Shown here piece after piece: positions 17,247-26,932 of a stretch of DNA of 53,428 bases. The position numbers and the translations under genes are program-made. The stretch is from positions 1 through 53,428 of the forward strand of contig JANXUX010000184.1 in NCBI GenBank assembly GCA_025351965.1, in the 5' to 3' direction. Positions within the stretch are counted from its first letter, which is position 1. Every line of letters begins with the position of its first letter. The stretch comes from Actinomycetes bacterium (GTDB taxonomy: Bacteria; Actinomycetota; Acidimicrobiia; Acidimicrobiales; Ilumatobacteraceae). The notes below the pieces were generated by a model, which ran no database searches, was not told the DNA's origin, and worked only from the letters and a program-made list of their open reading frames with translations.

Positions 17247-17268
17247 CGCGTTGTGCTACACCCTGGCC

Positions 17269-18429
17269 ATGGACCCGCTCCGCTTCGGCATCTTCCTCCC
17301 GCCCATGCACCGTACCGGTGTCAACCCGACGCTCGCCCTGCAGCGCGACCTGGAGCTGATCGAGCACCTCGACCGGCTCGGCTTCGACGAAGCGTGGATC
17401 GGCGAGCACCATTCCGGTGGCTCGGAGCTGATCGCCAGTCCCGAGGTGTTCATCGCCGCAGCGGCCGAGCGCACGACTCGGATCAAGCTCGGCACCGGCG
17501 TCAACTCGTTGCCGTACCACCACCCGTTCATCCTCGCCGACCGCATCGTGATGCTCGACCACCTGACGCGCGGGCGGATGATGTTCGGGGCTGGCCCCGG
17601 TCAGCTGACGAGTGACGCGGCGATGCTCGGCATCGACCCGATGCAACAGCGGCCGCGCATGGAGCAGGCCTTCGACGTGATCATGCGTCTGTTCCGCGGC
17701 GAGACCGTCACCGAGCACACCGATTGGTTCGTGTGCAACGAGGCGGTCTTGCAGATGAAGCCGTACAGCGACTTCGACATCGTCGTTGCGTCGTCGGTGT
17801 CCCCCGCTGGCTCGAAGCTGGCCGGACGGTACGGCACCGGGCTCCTGTCGATCGCGGCCACCGAGCCGGCGGCCTTCCAGGTCATCGACTACAACTACAC
17901 CGTCTGGCAGGAAGAGGCCGAACTCCACGGGCACATTGCGCCGCGTCACACGTGGCGGATGATGGGCCCGATGCACATCGCCGAGACGCTGGAGCAGGCC
18001 AAGGCCAACTGCCGCTACGGGCTGCAGTGGGTGTTCGACTACATCGCCCACATCATCCCGACCGGCGACCCGAGTGCACCCCCGCCGCCCAGTGATCTCG
18101 ACGATTTCGTCGACTACGTGAACGAGACCGGGCGGATGGTGATCGGTACGCCCGAGATGGCCATCGCCCAGATCGAGCGCCTGCAGGAGAAGTCCGGTGG
18201 CTTCGGCACCTACCTGTTCCTCGGCGCCGACCTCGCCGATGTCGGGCCGACCAAGCGCAGCTACGAATTGTTCGCCGAACAGGTCATGCCGCATTTCACC
18301 GGGCAGCTCGCTCCGGTGCAGACGAGCTACGACCTGATCCGCAACGCCGGTTCACGGTGGGTCGACTCCACCCTCGGCGCCCAGCTCACCGCCATTGCCG
18401 ACTACGAGGCCGAACGCTCGTCGCGCTGA
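17269..18429 (+). CDS. LLM-class flavin-dependent oxidoreductase (bacterial luciferase-like)
   Basis: This 386-residue luciferase-like monooxygenase follows tdh by 22 bases and may be in the same transcript. It opens L-R-F-G-I-F-L-P-P-M-H and has G-F-D-E-A-W-I-G-E-H-H, a loop typical of FMN-using luciferase-like proteins, then I-K-L-G-T-G-V-N-S-L-P-Y-H-H-P and G-R-M-M-F-G-A-G-P-G. Substrate is unknown; related proteins act on alkanes, limonene or sulfonates. The ATG at 17269 matches the family start. Its stop is about 90 bases before the glycine riboswitch, so there may be read-through into the riboswitch leader. Confidence 0.85.
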   Translation: MDPLRFGIFLPPMHRTGVNPTLALQRDLELIEHLDRLGFDEAWIGEHHSGGSELIASPEVFIAAAAERTTRIKLGTGVNSLPYHHPFILADRIVMLDHLTRGRMMFGAGPGQLTSDAAMLGIDPMQQRPRMEQAFDVIMRLFRGETVTEHTDWFVCNEAVLQMKPYSDFDIVVASSVSPAGSKLAGRYGTGLLSIAATEPAAFQVIDYNYTVWQEEAELHGHIAPRHTWRMMGPMHIAETLEQAKANCRYGLQWVFDYIAHIIPTGDPSAPPPPSDLDDFVDYVNETGRMVIGTPEMAIAQIERLQEKSGGFGTYLFLGADLADVGPTKRSYELFAEQVMPHFTGQLAPVQTSYDLIRNAGSRWVDSTLGAQLTAIADYEAERSSR

Positions 18430-18518
18430 CCCGGTCCGGCGGCTGCGGCAATCAACCGGGATGCGGGAAAGTCTGCCGAGGTCCTCGGAGTGTGGTTAGC
18501 GTGAGCATCGCCGCTACA

Positions 18519-18732
18519 CCCACGCGGGAGAGTCTTGGTCGACAACGTCGTCGGCCGGGCGCCGAAGGAGCAACCACCCCGGAACCTCTCAGGCACCATG
18601 GACCGTGTGGGCAGGCAACGCTGGAAAGCAGGTGCGTGCACCTCGCCGAAGGGGAAAACCGTGGTGTGCGCTGACCCAGCGGACGCACCGGTGAAGCTCT
18701 CAGGCTCCGTGACAGCGGGGGTATCGATCCCC
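18519..18732 (+). promoter_or_regulatory. Tandem glycine riboswitch upstream of gcvP
   Basis: Two glycine aptamers lie head to tail. The first runs about 18519-18611: P1 pairs CCCAC (18519-18523) with GTGGG (18607-18611), and it contains GCGGGAGAG, CGCCGAAGGAGCAA and CTCTCAGGCACC. The second runs about 18619-18717: P1 pairs CGCTG with CAGCG (18713-18717), with CGCCGAAGGGGAAA and CTCTCAGGCTCC. These are the conserved core blocks of the class. A GGGG/CCCC stem with a TATCGAT loop follows at 18717-18732. No U-tract follows, so control is more likely at translation. Glycine binding is expected to turn on gcvP. Confidence 0.95.
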
Positions 18733-18742
18733 TGACGCGTCC

Positions 18743-18748
18743 CGGAGC
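18743..18748 (+). promoter_or_regulatory. gcvP ribosome binding site that can pair with aptamer 2
   Basis: CGGAGC at 18743-18748 includes the Shine-Dalgarno GGAG four bases before the ATG. It is exactly complementary to GCTCCG at 18704-18709 inside the conserved 3' part of the second aptamer. When glycine folds that segment into the aptamer the ribosome site should be free. The switch mechanism is inferred, not shown. Confidence 0.55.
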
Positions 18749-18751
18749 ACC

Positions 18752-21610
<2,859 letters not shown>

Positions 21611-21630
21611 GGCTGGGTTACCCTGGCCCG

Positions 21631-22386
21631 ATGAGCGACACCACTCCCCCTGCCGACGGCCTGCCTGGGATCGGCGACCTGTTCGCGATGCTCGGTCTCG
21701 GCAACCCGCTGGCCTCGGTCGGCAAGAGCGTCGAACAGTTCAAGCGCGGCGTGAACGACTTCCTCGTCGCGGTCGAGACGTTCAACGAGACGATGCAGAC
21801 CATCAACGGGGTCGCTGCCCGGGTGAGCAGCCTGCTCGACGATGTCGAGGCACCGATCCGCGCCGCCGTACCGCCGCTGACCCGGACCATCACGACAGCT
21901 GACGCACTGATCCAGCAGATCAGCGGACCGATCGAACAGGTCGCGCCGGGCATCGCCCGCCTCGCCGACACGCTCTCGTCGCCGGTGTTGACGGCGTTGC
22001 CCAACGAGCTCGGTCAGTTCCTCGAGACCATCAGCGATCTCGGCCGTCGACTCCAGCCGCTGTCGCAGATGGCCGAGAGCGCCGGCGGCCTCTTCGGCGG
22101 ATTCACCAATCCCCTCGCGTCGATGTTCGGTGGTGGCCGCTCGACTGGCGCCGCAGCACCCACGGCGGTCCCCATGCCGCCCGCCCCGCCGCCAGTTCCG
22201 GCTGCAAACGCCGAGGCCGCCGCGAAGAATGCAGCCCCACGCAAGCCCGCTGCTTCGAAGCAGACGGCTGCACCGACAGGCGCCGCGAAAGCCGCCGCGA
22301 AGGGCGCCGCGCCGAAACAGGGGTCGACATCGAAGGGCGCCGCACCGAGGAAGATCGCCCCGAAACCGCGAGTCAAGCGCGCCTGA
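21631..22386 (+). CDS. Hypothetical protein with helical core and histone-H1-like tail
   Basis: This 251-residue protein is not recognised. Residues 1-160 are amphipathic helix with heptad-like patterns (for example V-E-Q-F-K-R-G-V-N-D-F-L-V-A-V-E-T-F), resembling phasin-like or apolipoprotein-like coiled coils. The final 80 residues are almost only Ala, Lys, Pro and Thr (A-A-K-A-A-A-K-G-A-A-P-K), like actinobacterial H1-type or phasin tails that bind nucleic acid or polymer. No signal peptide is seen. It follows gcvP after 20 bases and may be co-transcribed. ATG 21631 is the best start. Confidence 0.65.
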   Translation: MSDTTPPADGLPGIGDLFAMLGLGNPLASVGKSVEQFKRGVNDFLVAVETFNETMQTINGVAARVSSLLDDVEAPIRAAVPPLTRTITTADALIQQISGPIEQVAPGIARLADTLSSPVLTALPNELGQFLETISDLGRRLQPLSQMAESAGGLFGGFTNPLASMFGGGRSTGAAAPTAVPMPPAPPPVPAANAEAAAKNAAPRKPAASKQTAAPTGAAKAAAKGAAPKQGSTSKGAAPRKIAPKPRVKRA

Positions 22387-22403
22387 GCCGTTCCCTCGGT
22401 GGA

Positions 22404-22514
22404 ACCCTGTTGGATTCGCCTCCTCAGGGGCGGCGAATGCGTCAGCGTTGCCGGCCGATCCACGGACCCTGTTGGATTCGCCCCCTCAGGGGCGGCGAAT
22501 GCGTCAGGGTTGCC
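22404..22514. repeat. Two 49-bp hairpin repeats with 62-bp period
   Basis: Copies lie at 22404-22452 and 22466-22514 with only two differences. Each begins ACCCTGTTGGATTCGCC and contains a 7-bp stem ATTCGCC/GGCGAAT around a C/G-rich centre. They lie between convergent transcription units. They look like a REP-type repeat or a double bidirectional terminator. There is no transposase. Confidence 0.75.
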
Positions 22515-22538
22515 CGCAGACGCCGCAGACGCCACAGA

Positions 22539-22563
22539 CGCCGCCGCCGGCGCTGCGGCGGCG
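22539..22563 (-). terminator. 9-bp hairpin directly after the gcvT stop
   Basis: CGCCGCCGC at 22539-22547 pairs perfectly with 22555-22563 around a seven-base loop, immediately downstream of the gcvT stop on the minus strand. No U-tract. Just upstream are short CAGACGCC repeats. Terminator function is inferred from placement. Confidence 0.55.
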
Positions 22564-23631
22564 CTACTGCTTCTTGGCGACAAAGGGGGTCGCGACGACG
22601 TTGCCTTCCAGCATCGAACCGCGAACATCGATGGCGACGACCGTTCCGACCTCGGTCTTCGGAGGCAGGAACGCCAGCGCGATGCCGTGACCGAGCACGG
22701 GTGAGAAGTTGCCGCTCGTCAGTACGCCGACGACCTCGCCGTCGACGAGGACGTTGCAACCTTCTCGGGGCGGTCGGCGCCCGGACGTGGCGATGCCCGT
22801 CAGCAACCGGTCCACACCCCGGGCTTGTTCGACTTCGAGGGCGGCGCGTCCACGGAAATCGCCCTTGGTCCACGCCACGACCCAGCCGAGGCCGGCCTGC
22901 AAGGGCGTGATGCCTGCGCCGAGCTCATGACCGTGCAGCGGCAGTCCGGCCTCCAGGCGCAGCGTGTCGCGCGCCCCGAGGCCCGCTGGCACGATGCCGA
23001 CGCCGAGGAGTGCACGCCACAGCGCCGGCGCAGTGTCGGCGGGGACTGCGATCTCGACGCCGTCCTCGCCGGTGTAACCGGTCCCGGCCACGACGCACGG
23101 CGTACCGTTCCAGTCGAGCCTGGCGACGTGGAAGCGCTTCACCGCAGCAGCATCGGCGAAGATCTCCGCCAGTTGCCGGCGGGCCGTTGGACCCTGCACC
23201 GCGATGACGGCGCGGGCATGGGTTGTCTCCTGGCCGCCGATGGCGTTGCGAACGCGATCGGTGTTGGAGGCGTTCGGCATGACGTCGAACGTCTCCTCGT
23301 CCAGCCACCAGACGATGATGTCGTCGAGCACCGAACCGTCGGCCTCGTCGAGCAGATGGGTGTATTGGGCCCGGCCGGGTGCGACTTTGCCGAGGTCGTT
23401 CGTGAATGCCCACTGCAGCCGCTCGAGCGCGTCTGGTCCGGTGACCTGCACCGTGCCGAGATGGGAGACGTCGAAGGCGACCGCACCGCTGCGACACACC
23501 ATGTGCTCGTCCAGCGTGCCGCCCGGATACGACAGCGGCATGTCCCAGCCGCCGAACGGGACCATCTTGGCCCCCAGCACGCGGTGCTCGGCGTCGAGCG
23601 GCGAGACGTAGATCTCGTCGTCCACCGTCAC
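22564..23631 (-). CDS. gcvT: Glycine cleavage system aminomethyltransferase, T protein
   Basis: The T protein transfers the methylene group from the H-protein adduct to tetrahydrofolate, releasing ammonia. The 355-residue product has M-V-P-F-G-G-W-D-M-P-L-S-Y, F-D-V-S-H-L-G-T-V-Q-V-T-G, A-Q-Y-T-H-L-L-D-E, and the folate-site strand G-T-G-Y-T-G-E-D-G-V-E. The C-terminal barrel reads V-G-V-L-T-S-G-N-F-S-P-V-L. It starts with GTG at 23631 inside the merR stop (GTGA overlap), so it is coupled to the upstream regulator. It ends the gcvH-to-gcvT cluster, well separated from gcvP, and a strong hairpin follows. Confidence 0.95.
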   Translation of the reverse strand: MTVDDEIYVSPLDAEHRVLGAKMVPFGGWDMPLSYPGGTLDEHMVCRSGAVAFDVSHLGTVQVTGPDALERLQWAFTNDLGKVAPGRAQYTHLLDEADGSVLDDIIVWWLDEETFDVMPNASNTDRVRNAIGGQETTHARAVIAVQGPTARRQLAEIFADAAAVKRFHVARLDWNGTPCVVAGTGYTGEDGVEIAVPADTAPALWRALLGVGIVPAGLGARDTLRLEAGLPLHGHELGAGITPLQAGLGWVVAWTKGDFRGRAALEVEQARGVDRLLTGIATSGRRPPREGCNVLVDGEVVGVLTSGNFSPVLGHGIALAFLPPKTEVGTVVAIDVRGSMLEGNVVATPFVAKKQ

Positions 23632-24074
23632 ACCGCTGCGGAGACAGCGTCTCCAGGCGCAGCAACGGGCAGATCGAGTTGCTCGTCGATGTGGGCCTTG
23701 ACGGCGGCGACGGCGAGGACGTTCAGCACGCCTTGGCCCTTCTTGACGACATCGATCCACTGGTCACCCTCGCACAGCACCACGGAGCTGCCACTGATCA
23801 CGATGTGCGCCGACGCGATGTCGGTCTCGATGTGCTCGCGCAGATAGCTGAACACCTCGCGCACGGCCTCGAGCTTGATCCCGGCGTCGAGCAGATTCTT
23901 GATCACCCGCAGTTCGAGCAGGTCGCGGTATGAGTACTCGCGGCGGCTGCCGCTGCCGGCGGCGTCACCCAGCGACGGTCGGACCAGGCCGGTGCGCGTC
24001 CAGTAGTCGAGCTGGCGGTAGGTGATACCGACGATGCCGGCCGTCTTGGTCCCGCTGAAACCTGCGTCACTCAT
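23628..24074 (-). CDS. MerR-family regulator (Rv1830-like)
   Basis: This 148-residue protein has an N-terminal winged helix-turn-helix of MerR type: T-A-G-I-V-G-I-T-Y-R-Q-L-D-Y-W-T-R-T-G-L followed by S-R-R-E-Y-S-Y-R-D-L and the coupling helix. The C-terminal part lacks the Cys/His residues of metal sensors. It matches my memory of the second MerR gene of the mycobacterial gcvH-garA region, and gene order agrees. ATG 24074 has GGAGG five bases upstream. Its stop overlaps the gcvT start. A perfect 11-bp dyad lies 24 bases before the start and may be its operator, making autoregulation and control of gcvT plausible. Confidence 0.85.
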   Translation of the reverse strand: MSDAGFSGTKTAGIVGITYRQLDYWTRTGLVRPSLGDAAGSGSRREYSYRDLLELRVIKNLLDAGIKLEAVREVFSYLREHIETDIASAHIVISGSSVVLCEGDQWIDVVKKGQGVLNVLAVAAVKAHIDEQLDLPVAAPGDAVSAAV

Positions 24075-24097
24075 TGCTGCCTCCGTGCCCACCGATG

Positions 24098-24121
24098 ACA
24101 CGGGCGTAGTTACGCCCGTGT
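24098..24121. promoter_or_regulatory. Perfect 11-bp dyad upstream of merR-gcvT
   Basis: ACACGGGCGTA at 24098-24108 and TACGCCCGTGT at 24111-24121 are exact reverse complements separated by two bases. MerR proteins typically bind dyads in promoters, so an operator is plausible. A terminator for the nuclease gene is the main alternative. Confidence 0.6.
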
Positions 24122-24163
24122 GAGGGGGTCACGCTACGCTGCTGCGCGCGCGCCGTCAACGGG

Positions 24164-24655
24164 TCAGCTGGAGAAATCGTCCGGGTTGATGCTGTCGATG
24201 AAGTCGCGGAACTCATCGAGGATCGCGTCCTCTTCCGCATCGTCGTCGAGGACAGCGGCGACAGCGACGTCCTGGCCGACGGCGTCGAGCAGTTCCTCTG
24301 TGGCGAAGATGTCGGCGCCCGTGCGCACGGCCAGGGCCAGGGCATCCGACGGGCGGCTGGACACGGTGCGCGGCCCGGCCGGGGTCTGCAACGAGAGCTC
24401 GGCGTAGTAGGTGTGCTCGCGGATCTCGGTGATGAGCACCCGCTGGAGCGTGACGCCGACGGTGCCGAGCACCTCGACGAACAGATCGTGCGTCATCGGC
24501 CGTGGCGAGACCACACCCTCGAGTGCGAAGTGGATCGCCGACGCCTCGGGGGCGCCGATCATGATCGGCAGGACGCGCTTGCGACCCTCCTGCTCGCGCA
24601 GCACCAGGACAGGCGTGTTGTCGGGCACTTCGACCCGAACACCGACCAACTCCAT
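24164..24655 (-). CDS. Bifunctional nuclease family protein (DUF151)
   Basis: This 163-residue protein belongs to the bifunctional nuclease (BFN, DUF151) family, related to Rv1829. It has M-E-L-V-G-V-R-V-E, V-L-V-L-R-E-Q-E-G-R-K-R, L-P-I-M-I-G-A-P-E-A-S-A-I, R-P-M-T-H-D-L, T-Y-Y-A-E-L, and S-S-R-P-S-D-A-L-A-L-A-V-R, all typical of the family. The acidic tail ends S-I-N-P-D-D-F, also typical. Plant BFN homologues have RNase/DNase activity; the bacterial role is unclear. ATG 24655 is chosen, with GTG 24667 as an alternative. It sits between the two MerR genes, as in mycobacteria. Confidence 0.88.
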   Translation of the reverse strand: MELVGVRVEVPDNTPVLVLREQEGRKRVLPIMIGAPEASAIHFALEGVVSPRPMTHDLFVEVLGTVGVTLQRVLITEIREHTYYAELSLQTPAGPRTVSSRPSDALALAVRTGADIFATEELLDAVGQDVAVAAVLDDDAEEDAILDEFRDFIDSINPDDFSS

Positions 24656-24732
24656 CGCAACGTCCACGAGAGCGATGGTACCTGTCTGCCTGCGACGAGT
24701 GGTAGCCGCCGACACGGAAATCTCCGAAGGGC

Positions 24733-25932
24733 TCAGCCACCCTCGTAGTGGTGGCGCAGGATCGAGTCCAACAACGCGGTGCGCAGCAGTCCACCGAGGT
24801 CGCCCAGCTCGCTGAGCGTGGCCAACGCCGACTGACGCGCCTGCGGGTTGCGCTGACGCAGCAGCGGCATGATGCGCTGTTCGAAGAGCGCAGCCTCGCG
24901 ATCGGCGGCCTGGCGCCAGGTGCGCAAGTGGCGGGCGTCGATGCCATTGGCGAGGAAACGCGCTGCGACGGTCGCGATCGCGAGGGCTTCTGGAGCGTAC
25001 GTCGCATCGCGGCCGGCGCCCCGGCCGACGACGAGGCCGAACGACTCGAGTTCGGCCAGCTGCTCGTGGGTGATCCCCGCCGCACTGCAGAGCTCGTCGC
25101 GGTCATACGGCAGACCACGGTCTGCGCCATCGTCGCGCTTCGGAACCGTCGGTGCCGGCTCGGGGACCGGAGCCACGATGGCCGCGACCACTGGACCGGT
25201 GGCGACCTCGATCGGTAGCTCGATCAGTGCAGCGACGACGCCCGTCGATGCCGACCCTCGCCCCGCCGTACGCGGGCCCGACGACAACGTCTGCGGCACC
25301 GGCGGCTCGGGGCTGTCAGCGGCGGCTGCCGCAACGGCCGTCGGCTCGACGGCCGTCGACACGGGTCCGGAGCCGGGGAGCGAGACTGCGGCGGGCAGGG
25401 CCGGGATCATCGGCACCGCTGTAGTGACCGGTGATGATACCGAACGGGTGTCACCGGGGTTGATCGCCCGACCACCGGCCCACTCGGGGCCTCCATCTGT
25501 GCGACGGAAGACGCTGTCGCGCCCGGCGGCCTCCGGTGCGGCAACGGTGGCCGCCGCCGATGCGACCGAGCCGTTCGACCGGCGCGAGTCGGCCGCTACC
25601 GACGTCGCTGGCGAACCCTTCGTAGCCGTGTCGACGTTGCGGATGCCGCGCGGTGGGGTGCGTGCCCCGGTGTTGTCGCCCTGGATACCGCCGGACTCGA
25701 TCCGGTCACGGATCACCTTGAGCGGCAGGAAGTTCTCGCGCTGCTCGTGGAGGATCGCGCGCAGTAGGTCGACGTCGTTGTCATAGAACTTGCGGTAGCC
25801 GGATGGTGTCCGTTCCGGCTCGATCAGGCCCTGGCTCTCGAGGAACCGGATCTTGGAGATGGTGACGTCCGGGAAGTCCTCGAGCAGCAGACCGAGCACC
25901 TCGCCGATCGACAGGTATCGATGGTCGGGCAC
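24733..25932 (-). CDS. MerR-family regulator (Rv1828-like) with long disordered insert
   Basis: Residues 1-80 form a MerR DNA-binding domain: Y-L-S-I-G-E-V-L-G-L-L, P-D-V-T-I-S-K-I-R-F-L-E-S-Q-G-L-I and S-G-Y-R-K-F-Y. Residues 273-399 (D-R-D-E-L-C-S-A-A-G onward, with H-L-R-T-W-R-Q-A-A-D-R-E) match the C-terminal dimerisation part of Rv1828. Between them, residues 82-272 form a Pro/Ala/Ser/Thr-rich low-complexity segment of about 190 residues that mycobacterial relatives, at about 250 residues total, do not have. The reading frame is intact across it. The gene starts five bases after the FHA gene, so they are one operon. Confidence 0.88.
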   Translation of the reverse strand: MPDHRYLSIGEVLGLLLEDFPDVTISKIRFLESQGLIEPERTPSGYRKFYDNDVDLLRAILHEQRENFLPLKVIRDRIESGGIQGDNTGARTPPRGIRNVDTATKGSPATSVAADSRRSNGSVASAAATVAAPEAAGRDSVFRRTDGGPEWAGGRAINPGDTRSVSSPVTTAVPMIPALPAAVSLPGSGPVSTAVEPTAVAAAAADSPEPPVPQTLSSGPRTAGRGSASTGVVAALIELPIEVATGPVVAAIVAPVPEPAPTVPKRDDGADRGLPYDRDELCSAAGITHEQLAELESFGLVVGRGAGRDATYAPEALAIATVAARFLANGIDARHLRTWRQAADREAALFEQRIMPLLRQRNPQARQSALATLSELGDLGGLLRTALLDSILRHHYEGG

Positions 25933-25937
25933 TTCGG

Positions 25938-26420
25938 CTACTGAGCCCGCTCGAAGAAGACCAGCCGGAACTTGCCGACCTGCAGCTCGTCGCCTTGGCG
26001 AAGTGGCGCCTCGTCGATGCGCTGCTGGTTAACGTACGTTCCGTTCAGCGACCCGGAGTCACGGGCCACGTATCCGGTGGCTGTGCGTTCCACGTCGGCG
26101 TGCCGGCGCGAGACGGTGATGTCGTCGAGCATGATCTCGCTGTCGGGATGCCGGCCGAGGCGGGTCAGCGGATCGGAGAGCACGAAGGTCTCCCCCGCCT
26201 GTGAGCCGCTACGCACGATCAGTACGCCGCCCTCGCTGGGCAGCTGATTCAGGTCGACCTGGACGTCGTCGGCCGGGCCCGATGCGTCCAGCAGCGGATC
26301 CACTTTGGCGAGCGAGATCGTGTGGTCGGCTTGCAGATCGAGCGGGGAACCGCAGGCCGAGCAGAACAGCGACTCGGGCGGGTTGCGGTGGCCGCACTTG
26401 TTACAGAAGGTGTATGCCAC
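25938..26420 (-). CDS. FHA-domain protein with zinc ribbon, GarA/OdhI-like
   Basis: This 160-residue protein has an N-terminal zinc ribbon (C-N-K-C and C-S-A-C) and a C-terminal forkhead-associated domain: R-L-G-R-H-P-D-S, S-R-R-H-A-D-V, and L-N-G-T-Y-V-N. FHA domains bind phosphothreonine. In mycobacteria the orthologue GarA sits next to gcvH, is phosphorylated near its N-terminus by Ser/Thr kinases and restrains glutamate/2-oxoglutarate enzymes. Here a Thr in A-D-H-T-I-S-L might serve as the switch site, which is inferred only from position. It lies six bases after gcvH and before the MerR gene. Confidence 0.85.
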   Translation of the reverse strand: MAYTFCNKCGHRNPPESLFCSACGSPLDLQADHTISLAKVDPLLDASGPADDVQVDLNQLPSEGGVLIVRSGSQAGETFVLSDPLTRLGRHPDSEIMLDDITVSRRHADVERTATGYVARDSGSLNGTYVNQQRIDEAPLRQGDELQVGKFRLVFFERAQ

Positions 26421-26426
26421 GTCGCG

Positions 26427-26807
26427 CTATCCCTCGGTCAGGGCCCGGTACGCGACGGAGTCGAGCAACTGGTCCAACTCGGTCGGGCTCGACGGTTCGA
26501 TCACGCACAGCCAGCCCGCGCCGTACGGGTCGCTGTTGACGGCGGCCGGGTCGGCCGCCAAGGCCTCGTTGACGGCCGTGACGACGCCCGAGACCGGCGC
26601 GTAGATGTCGGACACCGACTTGGTGCTCTCGACCTCGCTGAAGCTGTCACCGGCCGAGATCGTGGTGCCGACGGACGGGACTTGGACGAACACGACATCG
26701 CCGAGCGCATCCTGGGCGTAATCGGTGATGCCGATCCTCACCGATCCGTCGACCCGTTGGATCCATTCGTGATCGGTGGAGTACAGCAGATCGTCGGGCA
26801 CGTTCAT
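26427..26807 (-). CDS. gcvH: Glycine cleavage system H protein
   Basis: The H protein carries aminomethyl groups between P, T and L proteins on a lipoyl arm. The 126-residue product has Y-S-T-D-H-E-W-I at the N-terminus, G-I-T-D-Y-A-Q-D-A-L-G-D-V-V-F-V, and E-S-T-K-S-V-S-D, in which the Lys is lipoylated. The C-terminus P-Y-G-A-G-W-L matches the family. The ATG at 26807 is chosen from the family start; upstream in-frame codons lack similarity. It is first in the minus-strand cluster that ends with gcvT. No riboswitch is visible in its leader. Confidence 0.95.
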   Translation of the reverse strand: MNVPDDLLYSTDHEWIQRVDGSVRIGITDYAQDALGDVVFVQVPSVGTTISAGDSFSEVESTKSVSDIYAPVSGVVTAVNEALAADPAAVNSDPYGAGWLCVIEPSSPTELDQLLDSVAYRALTEG

Positions 26808-26932
26808 GGGCACCACGGTAGCCAACTTGCGAGGCAGGTCGGAACAGGAACGATCAGAAGCCCGCAAAGACGTGAAGGTGTGGTAGAGGATGAGGCATCG
26901 GCCTTGTCCCTCGACACGCTGGCGCGACCCAA

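Noticed and set aside
18535-18735. Short plus-strand open frame overlapping the riboswitch
   Set aside because: The conserved aptamer blocks explain the sequence and the frame has no ribosome site or family match.
22399-22704. Open frames through the 49-bp repeats
   Set aside because: They arise from repeat sequence read in frame and run into antisense gcvT; no protein family.
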